DNA from: DAOTZU01 sp034433995
GTDB lineage: Bacteria; Chloroflexota; Anaerolineae; UBA1429
Reading direction: 5' to 3'
NCBI GenBank assembly: GCA_034433995.1
Contig: DAOTZU010000004.1
Span: 1 to 16,688 of the forward strand
Length of the DNA: 16,688 nt
Positions 6,492 to 14,714 of this stretch are shown one piece after another. Under the pieces are notes generated by a model. It was not told the DNA's origin. It searched no databases and was given only the letters and a program-made list of their open reading frames with translations. Positions within the stretch are counted from its first letter, which is position 1. Every line of letters starts with the position of its first letter. Position numbers and translations under genes: made by a program.

Positions 6492-8036
6492 ATGATGGGG
6501 CCTCAAGGGGCGATTTTTCTGTGGATCGCGGCGCTCGTTTTCGCCGCTGGGATTGGGTTTGTTGTCGGTTATTTCATCAAAAGCGGTGTTGTGGGCAAAA
6601 AGGCCGCCGAGCTTGAGGAGGAGGCGGCCCGCAAACTGAACGAGGCGCAAACGCGGGCGATGCAGTTGGAGCTGGAGGCCAAGGATAGGGCGTTGAAGCT
6701 CATCCAAGAGGCCGAGGAGGAGACCAACCGCCGCCTACAAGAGATCAGTCGCCAGGAGAGCCGCTTGCAACAGCGGCGCGAGAACTTGGACCATCGCCTG
6801 GACGCGCTGGAGCTGCGGGAGCGCAAGCTGGAGGAGCGCAAGAAAGCTTTGGATGCCCGCCAAGCCGAGTTGGACAAGGCCTGGGAGCAACACCTGGCCG
6901 AGCTGGAACGCATCGCCGGCCTTTCGCGGGCCGAGGCCAAAGATCTGTTGCTGAAGCAGGTGGAGGCCGAGGCCAGGGCCGATGCCGCGCGCATCGTCCG
7001 CCAGGTGGAGGCCGAGACCCGGGAGGAGGCCGATCGTCGCGCGCGGGAGATCATCACCATGGCCATTCAGCGCGTCGCCTCGGAGCAGGTGGCCGAGGTG
7101 ACCGTCTCCACCGTGGAGTTGCCCAGCGACGAGATGAAGGGACGCATCATCGGCCGCGGCGGACGCAACATCCGCACCATCGAGAATATGACCGGCGTGG
7201 ACTTGGTCATTGACGACACGCCGGAGGCGGTGATCCTCTCCAGCTTTGACCCGGTGCGCCGCGAGGTGGCGCGTATCGCCCTCAACCGGCTGATCTTGGA
7301 CGGGCGCATCCACCCGGCGCGCATCGAAAAGATCGTGGAAAAGGCCCAAGAGGAGGTGGAGCAGACGATCCGCGAGGAGGGTGAGCGGGCCGCCTACGAT
7401 TTGGGCATCCACGGGTTGCATCCCGAGATCATCAAATTGTTGGGCCGGTTGCACTATCGCACCAGCTACGGGCAGAACGTGTTGCAGCACTCTATCGAAT
7501 GCGCCCATCTGTGCGCCATGATGGCGGCCGAGCTGGGGGCGGATGTGGAGCTGGCCAAGAAGGCGGGCCTGCTGCACGACATCGGCAAGGCCGTGGACCA
7601 TGAGGTGGACGGCCCCCATGCCGTGATCGGCGCCGAGATCGCCAAGCGTTACGGCTTGCCCGAACCCGTGGTGAACGCCATCGGCGGGCACCATGCCGAG
7701 ATGGAGCAGCAAACTCTGGAGGCCGTGCTGGTGCAGGCCGCCGACGCCATCTCGGGCGCCCGTCCCGGCGCGCGACGTGAATCCTTGGAGAATTATATCA
7801 AGCGCATCAAGGCCTTGGAGCAGGTGGCCAACTCCTTCGAAGGCGTGGAGACGTCCTTCGCCGTCCAAGCGGGACGGGAGATTCGCATCATCGTCAAGCC
7901 CGACGAGATAGATGATCTGGGCGCCTTTAGGCTTTCCCGCGACATTGCGAAAAAGATCGAAGAGAGCCTGGAATATCCAGGGCAGATCAAAGTTACCGTG
8001 ATCCGGGAGACAAGGGCAACAGAATACGCCAAGTAG
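6492..8036 (+). CDS. rny: Ribonuclease Y (membrane-anchored endoribonuclease)
   Basis: 514 residues, close to the family norm of about 520. RNase Y starts decay and processing of many mRNAs from the inner face of the membrane. Order of parts: transmembrane helix 7-29; long charged coiled coil about 35-200; KH domain about 210-275 with IIGRGGRNI (219-227); HD domain with LLHDIGKAVDHEVDGPHAV (360-378, His362-Asp363 metal site) and further His at 333, 400 and 401; and a conserved C-terminal part. The start is uncertain by one codon: ATG 6492 and ATG 6495 are both possible, and a TTG lies at 6489. All use the AAGGAAAGGAA stretch just upstream. It follows recX by 20 nt. The RNase Y partner RicT is encoded nearby on the other strand. 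Confidence 0.96.
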   Translation: MMGPQGAIFLWIAALVFAAGIGFVVGYFIKSGVVGKKAAELEEEAARKLNEAQTRAMQLELEAKDRALKLIQEAEEETNRRLQEISRQESRLQQRRENLDHRLDALELRERKLEERKKALDARQAELDKAWEQHLAELERIAGLSRAEAKDLLLKQVEAEARADAARIVRQVEAETREEADRRAREIITMAIQRVASEQVAEVTVSTVELPSDEMKGRIIGRGGRNIRTIENMTGVDLVIDDTPEAVILSSFDPVRREVARIALNRLILDGRIHPARIEKIVEKAQEEVEQTIREEGERAAYDLGIHGLHPEIIKLLGRLHYRTSYGQNVLQHSIECAHLCAMMAAELGADVELAKKAGLLHDIGKAVDHEVDGPHAVIGAEIAKRYGLPEPVVNAIGGHHAEMEQQTLEAVLVQAADAISGARPGARRESLENYIKRIKALEQVANSFEGVETSFAVQAGREIRIIVKPDEIDDLGAFRLSRDIAKKIEESLEYPGQIKVTVIRETRATEYAK

Positions 8037-8159
8037 CGCAATTTTTCGGTACGGCGAGGCAACGACGGGGAGTATCCGACTGTTCTGTGGAATAAGTGCT
8101 GCCATGTGTGGTTGGGCAGGACCTGCAACTGAGGCAGACGGTCAGAAGGAGAAGCACCC

Positions 8160-8420
8160 ATGGAAATCCTCAAAGTATCCGCACATTCCCGGTCTACTGC
8201 CGTCGCAGGGGCCATCGCAGGGGTCATTCGGGAAAAGGGCCGTGCCGAAGTTCAGGCGATTGGAGCGGGGGCGGTGAACCAGGCCACCAAGGCGGTGGCG
8301 ATCGCTCGCGGCTACCTCGCCTTGGAGGGGATCGACATCATCTGCATCCCCGCCTTCACCGATGTCACCATCGGTGACCAAGAGAGGACGGCCTTGAAAC
8401 TGATCATCGAGCCCCGCTAA
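8160..8420 (+). CDS. spoVS: SpoVS-family nucleic-acid-binding regulator
   Basis: 86 residues, the standard length of this very conserved family (MEILKVSAHSRSTAVAGAIAG...). SpoVS proteins have an Alba-like fold; in Bacillus they affect sporulation stage V, but the family is also common in non-sporulating lineages, where its role is unclear. No sporulation genes are seen here. ATG 8160 has AAGGAG 8 nt upstream. The gene follows rny by 123 bp; in Bacillus subtilis spoVS also lies just downstream of rny, with ymdB between, and ymdB is absent here. The 123-bp gap holds no promoter I would trust. Confidence 0.95.
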   Translation: MEILKVSAHSRSTAVAGAIAGVIREKGRAEVQAIGAGAVNQATKAVAIARGYLALEGIDIICIPAFTDVTIGDQERTALKLIIEPR

Positions 8421-8454
8421 GGGGCATCCTTGGGCCCCTGCGCCAAGATGGAGA

Positions 8455-8489
8455 TTTCACTCCGCCATCGCCGGGATGGCGGAGTGGAG
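8455..8489. terminator. Hairpin between the convergent spoVS and ricT genes
   Basis: CACTCCGCCATC (8458-8469), loop GCCGG, GATGGCGGAGTG (8475-8486): a perfect 12-bp stem extended by three T-A or T-G pairs. It lies between the spoVS stop (8420) and the ricT stop (8522). No real T-run follows on either strand, so it may be a bidirectional pause or RNA-end stabiliser rather than a strong terminator. A smaller GGGGC/GCCCC hairpin lies directly after spoVS. Confidence 0.5.
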
Positions 8490-8521
8490 ATGTGCTGTGC
8501 GCACAAGGCCGCGCTAAGCGG

Positions 8522-9793
8522 TTATTGCGCCGGCGGTTTGCGCTCCGCAGGATGGCGGGGCCGGCGCTTGCCGGAGCGGTGAGGGCGTGGCGTCTGTTGT
8601 TCAGGTTGCCCCTCTGCGCCCGCTGGCGCCGGCGGTTTTGGGGGCGTTTCGCCCTGGCCGTGGCGCCCGCCACGGGAACGCTTGCCCCGCCGCTTGGGGC
8701 TGCGGCTGGCCCCCGGTTCCCCCGCGCCTTCCGCCGAGGCCCCCGCTGAGCGAGCCTGCCCGAGGGCGGCGGTTTGCTGCGGGGAGGAAGGGGCGCGGGT
8801 CTGGCTCTGCGGGCGCTCTTGGGCACCGCGCCGTTCGCCCGCTGCAACGGCGGGGGTGGGCAACGTCCTTGCCACGTCGCCAGTCTTCTCCTCACGCTCG
8901 GCCTCTTCTTCGGACCAAGCATCCTCCGGAGCCTCCTCCGGTGATGTCTCCCCCTCGGCCATGTCCGAGGATACCTCTTGACCGGGGAGCGGCTCCCGCC
9001 CGGCCAACTGTTCCGCCGTGAAAGAGGCGGTGGAGCCATCCTCAAAGAGCACCTGCACCGTCTCGGTCAATACACAAACCTTGACCACCTTGCCCACGCC
9101 CAGGGGCGTCTCGATGTTCTTGCCCACTTTGGGGAAACGGCTTTTGACCTCTTGGTAAAAGTCGTTCTCATAGCCCAAACAGCAGAGCAGACGGCCACAG
9201 ACGCCCGAGATCTCCATGGGGCTCAGAGGCAGGTCTTGCTGTTTGGCCATGCGGATGGAGACGGGATAGAACTCGTCCAGCCAGGTGGCACAACAGAGGG
9301 GCTGGCCACACTTGCCCACGCCGCCGATGATCTTGGCCTCATCGCGCACGCCGATCTGGCGCAACTCGATGCGCGTCTTGAAGATGTGGGCCAGCTCGCG
9401 CACCAGGTCGCGAAAATCTACCCGCTGTTCCGAGGTAAAGGAAAAGGTCAGGCGCGAGCCATCATAGTTGTATTCGGCGTGTACCACCTTCATGGGCAGG
9501 TTGAGGCGCGCCACCTCTTCCCGGCAGCGCTGGAGCGCCTCCTGCTCCTGCCGCCGGAAGCGTTGGGCGTCCAGCAGGTCGGCCGTGGTGGCGCGGCGCA
9601 ACACCGGTTTGAGTTGGCCCACCACCGCATCCTCGGGGATATCCAGGGCGGGGCAGACCACCTCGCCCATCTCACGGCCGCGGGCCGTCTCCACGATCAC
9701 CCGGTCTTGTTCTTTCAGATCGGTGATCTCGCCGGGCGCGAAATAGTAGCATTTGCGCGTCCCTCTGAACCGCACACTACATACCCTCGGCAT
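8522..9793 (-). CDS. ricT: RicT/YaaT-like PSP1 domain protein with a long charged tail
   Basis: 423 residues from ATG 9793. In Bacillus, RicT forms the Y-complex with RicA and RicF, carries iron-sulfur clusters and guides RNase Y cleavage of certain mRNAs. The PSP1 core spans about 1-265. It has two cysteine motifs, GKCGQPLCC (Cys162, 167, 168) and GVCGRLLCC (Cys199, 204, 205), in the region implicated in cluster binding in this family. From about 275 the protein is low complexity: first acidic (EEAEREEK), then Pro/Gln-rich, then strongly basic (SPKRRGKRSRGGRHG), absent from the compact Bacillus protein. Start choice: the frame is open to TTG 9817, but ATG 9793 gives the usual PRV-VRFR opening. 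The AAGGAG at 9806-9811 is 12 nt away, a long spacing. The gene lies 29 nt after holB, as in Bacillus (holB-yaaT), so they form an operon. Confidence 0.9.
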   Translation of the reverse strand: MPRVCSVRFRGTRKCYYFAPGEITDLKEQDRVIVETARGREMGEVVCPALDIPEDAVVGQLKPVLRRATTADLLDAQRFRRQEQEALQRCREEVARLNLPMKVVHAEYNYDGSRLTFSFTSEQRVDFRDLVRELAHIFKTRIELRQIGVRDEAKIIGGVGKCGQPLCCATWLDEFYPVSIRMAKQQDLPLSPMEISGVCGRLLCCLGYENDFYQEVKSRFPKVGKNIETPLGVGKVVKVCVLTETVQVLFEDGSTASFTAEQLAGREPLPGQEVSSDMAEGETSPEEAPEDAWSEEEAEREEKTGDVARTLPTPAVAAGERRGAQERPQSQTRAPSSPQQTAALGQARSAGASAEGAGEPGASRSPKRRGKRSRGGRHGQGETPPKPPAPAGAEGQPEQQTPRPHRSGKRRPRHPAERKPPAQ

Positions 9794-9822
9794 GGCTGCC
9801 GTCTTCTCCTTCGACAAGAACT

Positions 9823-10794
9823 CTAGGGGCGGGCACGCTGCCAGCCCAACAATAGGACCTCCAACGCCAGACGCGGGTTGACGTTTTGCTCCAGTTGTTG
9901 CAACGCGGCCTCTATGTTGCGCACGGCCGCTTTGGCCTGGCGTAGATCATAGCGCTGCGCCTGTTGGCGCAGGGTTTGCTCGTAATCCAGGTTCACCACA
10001 AGCTCCCCGCAGCCGCTGCCCAGGAGCATCAGATCGCGCCACCAGCTCTGCCACAGGCGCAATGTATCGGCCAGGTCCTCGCGGCCGGCGAGCTTTTCGG
10101 CGGCGCGCAACCGCGCGGCAGGCCCTTGCCCCACAATGTGGAGCAACTCTTCGATCTGCTCGCGCCTTGAGGCCAAGAGGGCTGGATCCTCCATGGCGCG
10201 GATGGCCCAACCGATCCGCCCGGCGGCCAAGCGGGCCACCAACGTGGCCGTGGATTCTTGCACGCGCCACCGCTCCATGAGGGAGCGCTTGATCTCGTGC
10301 TCCGGCACGGCCCGCAAGGGCACCACCTGGCAGCGGGAGACGATGGTGGGCAAGAGCAGGCTGGCATCGGTGGCGGTGAGGAGCAGCACGGCGCGCGCCG
10401 GAGGCTCCTCCAGGGTCTTTAGCAGCGCGTTGGCCGCCTCTTGGGTGGCCTGTTGAAAATCGGTGATGATGCAGACCCGCCAACGCCCCTGGTATGGCGA
10501 AAGGGCCAGCTCGCGTTGCAGGCCGCGCACTTGGTCAATCTTTAATCGGCCGTCCTGGGGCTCCACCAAGGTCACATCGGGGTGCGCCCCTTGCTGCACC
10601 CGCCGGCAGGCCTCGCACAGGCCACAAGGCGGCTCCTCCGCCCCGCATTGGAGCGCGGCTGCCAATTCCTTGGCCAGGTGTGTCTTGCCGATGTTGGCCG
10701 GCCCGGTAAAGAGATAGCTGTGGGCGAGCTTGCCCGCCGCCAACGCACTTTTGAGCAGGGCAACGGCCCATGCATGGCCGATGGTTTGCCACAT
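9823..10794 (-). CDS. holB: DNA polymerase III delta' subunit (clamp-loader ATPase homologue)
   Basis: 323 residues from ATG 10794. This is a clamp-loader subunit that helps place the sliding clamp on primed DNA. Visible parts: IGHAWAVALLKSAL (5-18); Walker A GPANIGKT (31-38); a four-cysteine zinc module (Cys50, 57, 60, 63); the signature ALLKTLEEPP (123-132); the SRC motif (153-155); and a helical C-terminal domain. The intact Walker A resembles DnaX, but the length and the adjacent ricT gene favour delta'. Longer starts at 10839 and 10872 are rejected because they lie before the predicted transcription start (about 10823). The GGGAG just before the ATG is very close (2 nt), so initiation may be weak or nearly leader-independent. 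Confidence 0.93.
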   Translation of the reverse strand: MWQTIGHAWAVALLKSALAAGKLAHSYLFTGPANIGKTHLAKELAAALQCGAEEPPCGLCEACRRVQQGAHPDVTLVEPQDGRLKIDQVRGLQRELALSPYQGRWRVCIITDFQQATQEAANALLKTLEEPPARAVLLLTATDASLLLPTIVSRCQVVPLRAVPEHEIKRSLMERWRVQESTATLVARLAAGRIGWAIRAMEDPALLASRREQIEELLHIVGQGPAARLRAAEKLAGREDLADTLRLWQSWWRDLMLLGSGCGELVVNLDYEQTLRQQAQRYDLRQAKAAVRNIEAALQQLEQNVNPRLALEVLLLGWQRARP

Positions 10795-10829
10795 GGCTCC
10801 CGTAATCCCGTCGCGGTCCTTATTCTGCC

Positions 10830-10858
10830 ATTCTACCATGACTTGGAAGGGCGCACAA
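10830..10858 (-). promoter_or_regulatory. Promoter of the holB-ricT operon
   Basis: On the minus strand TTGTGC (10853-10858), a 17-nt spacer and TAGAAT (10830-10835; 5 of 6). Transcription would start near 10823, giving a leader of about 29 nt and supporting ATG 10794 as the holB start. Confidence 0.65.
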
Positions 10859-10866
10859 ATGGCAGT

Positions 10867-10894
10867 TTGCAAGCTTGGAGCGCTATGGTATATT
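10867..10894 (+). promoter_or_regulatory. Promoter of the surface-protein gene
   Basis: TTGCAA (10867-10872), a 16-nt spacer and TATATT (10889-10894; 5 of 6), with transcription starting near 10901 and a leader of about 34 nt. Its -35 box lies 8 bp from the -35 box of the divergent holB promoter, back to back. Confidence 0.65.
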
Positions 10895-10934
10895 TACGGC
10901 CGATGTGGACACCCTTTTGTCATGGAGCTTGCTC

Positions 10935-12065
10935 ATGCGGCGCTTGACCCTCATCCTTGCAGTAGCCTTGATGCTGGCCTCCTTGAGCTATGGCCCGGCG
11001 GCGCGGGCGGATTGTCCCAACAACCCCTTGGCCAATCCCGGTTTTGAGGGGGATTCTTACAAGACCGAGATCCTGGGCACCAGCCTCTCCTCGAACCTGG
11101 GCGTGGGCTGGACGCCCTGGTCCATCTTGGGAGATGCCACCTACAACCGTGAGGTGGAGTACAAAGTCCTTGACGTCAATCTGCTCCAGGAGCGTTACCA
11201 CATCCGCTCCGGGAACCGCTCGCAAAAGTTCTTTACCACCTGGGGCACCCACACGGCGGGGTTCTATCAACGGGTGAAGGTGACTCCGGGGAGCAAGGTG
11301 ACCTTTTCCATCTGGGTGCAGATCTATACCGGGGAGCGGGAGCTGACCTCAGGGGATCATTTTATCTCGGATCTGGAATGGCCCACCGAAGAGGACCGCA
11401 AGCGCGGCCCCGGCGTGTACAAAGTATGGGCGGGGATCGATCCCTACGGCGATACCCCGTCGGGGTTCGGCGCGCCCCCTTCGCCGAACACCATCTGGTC
11501 GCAGCCTGTGACCGATTACGAGACCCGGGTGGTCTTGCCCTCCGGCGAGTTGATCGATGCCTGGGTGCAACTCACCGTCTCGGCGGTGGCCCAGCGGGAT
11601 TATGTTACCGTGTACACCAAGGGGCAGCCGTTGTATCCCGTCAAGCACAACGATTCCTTCTGGGATGACGCCTGCTTGTTGGTGCAGGCGCCGCCCACGG
11701 CCACGCCGCGCCCCACCTTGCCGCCCACAGCCACGCCCCAACCCACGGCCACGGACCTGCCGACGGCGACGCCCTCGTTCACGCCCACGGCCGTGCCGCC
11801 CACAGCCACCCCTGTGCCGCCCACAGCCACGCCCATCCCGCCGACGGCCACACCGGAACCCAGCGCCACGCCCTTGCCGACGGTGACGCCGCCCCCGCCC
11901 ACCGAGACGCCGGTGCCCACCGCTACACCCTTCCCCCGACCCACGGATCCACCCCAAGGGTCTTTGGTGGCGAACGGCGGCACCGGGATGCTCTTGATCT
12001 ATGGCGGTGTCTTGGTGGTCGTGGTGGTCGCGCTGATCTGGCTCTCCGCCCGCCGGCGGAGTTAG
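10935..12065 (+). CDS. Cell-surface protein: signal peptide, sugar-binding-like domain, TATP stalk, C-terminal membrane anchor
   Basis: 376 residues from ATG 10935, which has GGAG 7 nt upstream and follows the predicted transcription start. Residues 1-25 are a signal peptide (MRRLTLILAVALMLASL, cleavage after ARA). Residues 27-250 look like a beta-sandwich: LANPGFEGD near the start, VTPGSKVTFSIWVQ (116-129) in the middle and DSFWDDACLLV (240-250) at the end, an arrangement typical of carbohydrate-binding-module-like domains. Residues 253-340 are a Pro/Thr/Ala stalk of TATP units. Residues 352-370 form a membrane helix followed by SARRRS. The protein should sit on the cell surface with its domain held away from the membrane. 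There is no catalytic motif; the ligand is unknown. Its stop overlaps the stop of the convergent M16 gene. Confidence 0.85.
   Translation: MRRLTLILAVALMLASLSYGPAARADCPNNPLANPGFEGDSYKTEILGTSLSSNLGVGWTPWSILGDATYNREVEYKVLDVNLLQERYHIRSGNRSQKFFTTWGTHTAGFYQRVKVTPGSKVTFSIWVQIYTGERELTSGDHFISDLEWPTEEDRKRGPGVYKVWAGIDPYGDTPSGFGAPPSPNTIWSQPVTDYETRVVLPSGELIDAWVQLTVSAVAQRDYVTVYTKGQPLYPVKHNDSFWDDACLLVQAPPTATPRPTLPPTATPQPTATDLPTATPSFTPTAVPPTATPVPPTATPIPPTATPEPSATPLPTVTPPPPTETPVPTATPFPRPTDPPQGSLVANGGTGMLLIYGGVLVVVVVALIWLSARRRS
11691..11954 (+). repeat. Degenerate tandem repeat encoding the TATP stalk
   Basis: About 88 codons of repeated CCC/CCG-ACA/ACG-GCC-ACG-type triplets encode units of PTATP-x-P. Units vary in length and codon choice, so it is a low-complexity coding repeat, not a CRISPR or a satellite. 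A shorter relative (121-225) encodes the linker of the nucleotidase lipoprotein. Confidence 0.85.
12044..12061. terminator. Hairpin at the overlapping stop codons of two convergent genes
   Basis: CTCCGCC (12044-12050), 4-nt loop, GGCGGAG (12055-12061): a 7-bp GC stem directly before the plus-strand stop (12063-12065) and directly after the minus-strand stop (12062-12064). There is no T-run. It is the only structure that could mark the end of both transcripts. Confidence 0.35.
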
Positions 12066-14686
12066 GCCTGCTCCAGGGTGCCGGCCAGGGCCAGCACATA
12101 CCCCTCCAAAGAGAGATACCGGCGCGCCACGCGCTGGATCTCCTCTTTGGTGATGCGCTGGATGATGTCGGGGTAGCGTTGCAAATAATCTAGCCCCAGG
12201 CCGTATTCCTCCACGTTCAGCAAGAAGGTGGCGATGCCCTCGTTGGTTTCCAGGTGCAGGGGCAGCGCTCCCGTGAGGTAGGTGCGGCTATCTTCCAGCT
12301 CGGCATCGCTCACCGGTTCATCCCGCAGGCGGGCGATCTCTTCCAAGATGGCGGCCACGGTGGCGGGGATGTCCTTGGGATTGACCCCGGCCATGACCGT
12401 CCAGGGATGGGGCCCCCGGCCCGCCGAGAGGCTGCTGCTGACGTAATAGGCCAGACCCTGTCGGTCGCGGACGTTCTCGCCCAGCCGCCCCATCAGGCCC
12501 AGATGTCCCAAGATGAGGTTGCCCATCATGGCGGCATAGTAATCGGGCGAGTTGCGGGGCATGCCCACCACGCCCCAGATCAGGTCGGCCTGGGGCTTGT
12601 CGGGGAGCTGCACCCGCGAGGTGATGATCTGCGCCGGCGTCTCCACCGCCGGCACCGAGCAGCGCGGCGCCTCGCCAGGCACCTGCCAATGCCCCAGGGT
12701 GGTGGCCAATTTATCCAACACCCTCTGCGCGTCCACCGCGCCAACGAGGCTCACGATGAGCGACTCGGGACGAAGATAGGTGTGGTAATAATCAGCCACG
12801 TCCTGGGGGGTGAGGGCACGCAAGGTCTCCCGTGTGCCCTCCGAGGGGCGAGCATAAGGATGGTCCGGCGGATAGAGCGCTTGCATAAAGGCCCGCTCGG
12901 CGCGATAGCCGGTGTCGTTCTCCCAAATGCTCAGGCGGGTGAGGAGTTGGCCGCGCAGCTTGTCCAGCTCGTGGGGCGGGAAGGTGGGCCGCAGGAGCAT
13001 CTCGGCCAGGGTATCCAGGAGCAGATCCACATCCTCGGCCAAAGCTTGGCCGCTGAAGCCCAGCTCATCCGGGCCGGCGGAGAAGCCGAGTGACGCCCCC
13101 ACGTGTTCCAAGATCTCGTTGAGTTCCTGGAAGGTATGTTCTTCGGTGCCCCGACGCAGCATGGAGGCGGTCAGGTTGGCCAGGCCGGCCTTTTCCCCCG
13201 GCTCCACGGCGCTCCCCACCAGGAATTCACCCTCCAAGACCACGGAGGGCGAGGCGGGGTTCTCTTGGATGAGGACCGTCACCCCGTTGGCCAGCCGTTG
13301 GCGCAGCACGGTCTCGGGGCTGATGGTATAGCCTGCGCGCGGCGAGGCCGACGCGCACAGGCGGCACCGAGGAGCTGCCTCGGCAGTTTCCGTCTCCAGC
13401 TCCATGCCGCAGCCCCCCTGTTCGCTGGGGAAGAACCAACCCACGGTGCGGTTCTCGGCAGTCAAATAAGTGCGGGCCACCCGCAAGACGTCATCGGGGG
13501 TCACCTGGGCCAGTTCGCTGAGAACGGTCTCCATGCGCTCATGGCGATCCACCATCTCCAGAAACCCCAAGGTCAAAGCCTGATTCGTGACGCTCTCGCT
13601 GCTATACGCGAACTCGGCCTGGGTCTGGCGGATGGCCACAGCCAGCTCGCGCTCTTGGATGGGCTCCCGTTGGAGCTTGTCCACCTCGGCCAGGAGCGCC
13701 TCTTCCACCGCTCGCCAATCACCCCCTTGGCGGACGGTGGCGCCCAAAGAGAACAGGTACGGGTCCAAACTGGGGTGGTAGCTGCTGCCCACCGAGGAGG
13801 CCAGTTGTGTCTCCACCAAAGCGCGGTAGAGCCGGGCGCTCTGGGCTTGGGAATCGCCGAAGGCGAACATCGCCTCGCCCCCGGAGAGGACCGCGTTCAG
13901 CACCACCATGGGGATATAATCGGGGTGGGCCACGGGTGGCGTGTGGTAGCAGATGCGCACAATGGGTGTGGCGCCGGGCAGGCGCACCGTCACGCGGCGC
14001 TCGCCCAGTTGCGGCGGCTCCGCGGGGATGGCGTCCGTCGGTAGCTCGCCAGGGGGGATGGTGCCGAAATAGCGCTCGATGGCCCGCAAATGGGTTTGGG
14101 CGTCCACATCACCCACCACCACCAACACCGCGTTGTTGGGCCGGTAATAGCGCCGGTAGTGGGCCAAGAGCTCCTCTCGGGTGAGGCGCCGCAGGTCCTC
14201 CTTCCAGCCGATGGTCTGATGCCGATACGGATGCACCTGGAAAGCAGTCGCCGCCACGCGCTCATTCAACACGTAACGGGGTTCGTTTTCTGCTCCCTCG
14301 CGCTCGGCGATGATCACTGTGCGCTCCGCCTCCACCTCGGCCGGGTCGAAGGTGGCCGTGACCATGCGGTCGGCCTCGATCTGCAAGGCCAGCTCCGCGG
14401 CCTGGCTGGGCAAGGTCTCGTAATAGGCGGTGAAATCATGGCTGGTCATGGCGTTCAGGTATCCGCCCAGGCGGTTCACCGCCCGCATGATCGTTCCCTT
14501 GGGGAATTGGCTGGAGCCTTTGAAGAGCATGTGCTCCACCCAATGGGAGAGCCCCGTGTGGCCCTCGGCCTCGTTACGGCTCCCCACGCGATACCATAGC
14601 CAGGTGCTCGTCACCGGCGCGACGTGCACCTCTTTGATAATGACCTTTAACCCGTTATCCAAACACACCTGCAAGGGGACGGTCAT
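12062..14686 (-). CDS. Tandem M16 family zinc metallopeptidase
   Basis: 874 residues from ATG 14686, with GGGAG 9 nt upstream. M16 enzymes degrade or process peptides inside a clamshell of two M16 units; here both units are fused. Unit 1 (about 1-445) has the inverted zinc motif HWVEH (48-52), with Glu128 as likely third ligand in ERTVIIAE. Unit 2 (about 455-874) starts with LRQRLANGVTVLIQE; its matching site reads ASMLRRG, so it has no zinc ligands and is the non-catalytic partner. It carries the substrate-binding R/Y motif RQGLAYYVSSS (about 742-752). The linker holds three Cys (426, 441, 444), unusual for this family. No signal peptide, so cytoplasmic. The reading frame continues upstream, but that part covers the promoter and lacks homology-like sequence. 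The substrate is unknown. Confidence 0.93.
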   Translation of the reverse strand: MTVPLQVCLDNGLKVIIKEVHVAPVTSTWLWYRVGSRNEAEGHTGLSHWVEHMLFKGSSQFPKGTIMRAVNRLGGYLNAMTSHDFTAYYETLPSQAAELALQIEADRMVTATFDPAEVEAERTVIIAEREGAENEPRYVLNERVAATAFQVHPYRHQTIGWKEDLRRLTREELLAHYRRYYRPNNAVLVVVGDVDAQTHLRAIERYFGTIPPGELPTDAIPAEPPQLGERRVTVRLPGATPIVRICYHTPPVAHPDYIPMVVLNAVLSGGEAMFAFGDSQAQSARLYRALVETQLASSVGSSYHPSLDPYLFSLGATVRQGGDWRAVEEALLAEVDKLQREPIQERELAVAIRQTQAEFAYSSESVTNQALTLGFLEMVDRHERMETVLSELAQVTPDDVLRVARTYLTAENRTVGWFFPSEQGGCGMELETETAEAAPRCRLCASASPRAGYTISPETVLRQRLANGVTVLIQENPASPSVVLEGEFLVGSAVEPGEKAGLANLTASMLRRGTEEHTFQELNEILEHVGASLGFSAGPDELGFSGQALAEDVDLLLDTLAEMLLRPTFPPHELDKLRGQLLTRLSIWENDTGYRAERAFMQALYPPDHPYARPSEGTRETLRALTPQDVADYYHTYLRPESLIVSLVGAVDAQRVLDKLATTLGHWQVPGEAPRCSVPAVETPAQIITSRVQLPDKPQADLIWGVVGMPRNSPDYYAAMMGNLILGHLGLMGRLGENVRDRQGLAYYVSSSLSAGRGPHPWTVMAGVNPKDIPATVAAILEEIARLRDEPVSDAELEDSRTYLTGALPLHLETNEGIATFLLNVEEYGLGLDYLQRYPDIIQRITKEEIQRVARRYLSLEGYVLALAGTLEQA

Positions 14687-14714
14687 GGATAGTCTCTCCC
14701 AGGGCTTGCTTGGG

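Noticed and set aside
6735..8105. A 456-codon open frame on the minus strand opposite rny
   Set aside because: It is His/Gln/Gly/Leu-rich shadow sequence opposite a fully supported RNase Y gene, with no ribosome binding site or domain.
11691..11954. A CRISPR-like array
   Set aside because: The repeats are in frame, short, degenerate and encode a Pro/Thr/Ala stalk inside a gene. There are no uniform spacers and no cas genes.
13103..14044. A 313-codon open frame on the plus strand opposite the M16 gene
   Set aside because: It is antisense to a complete peptidase gene, is low-complexity His/Gln/Gly/Leu-rich and has no known domain.
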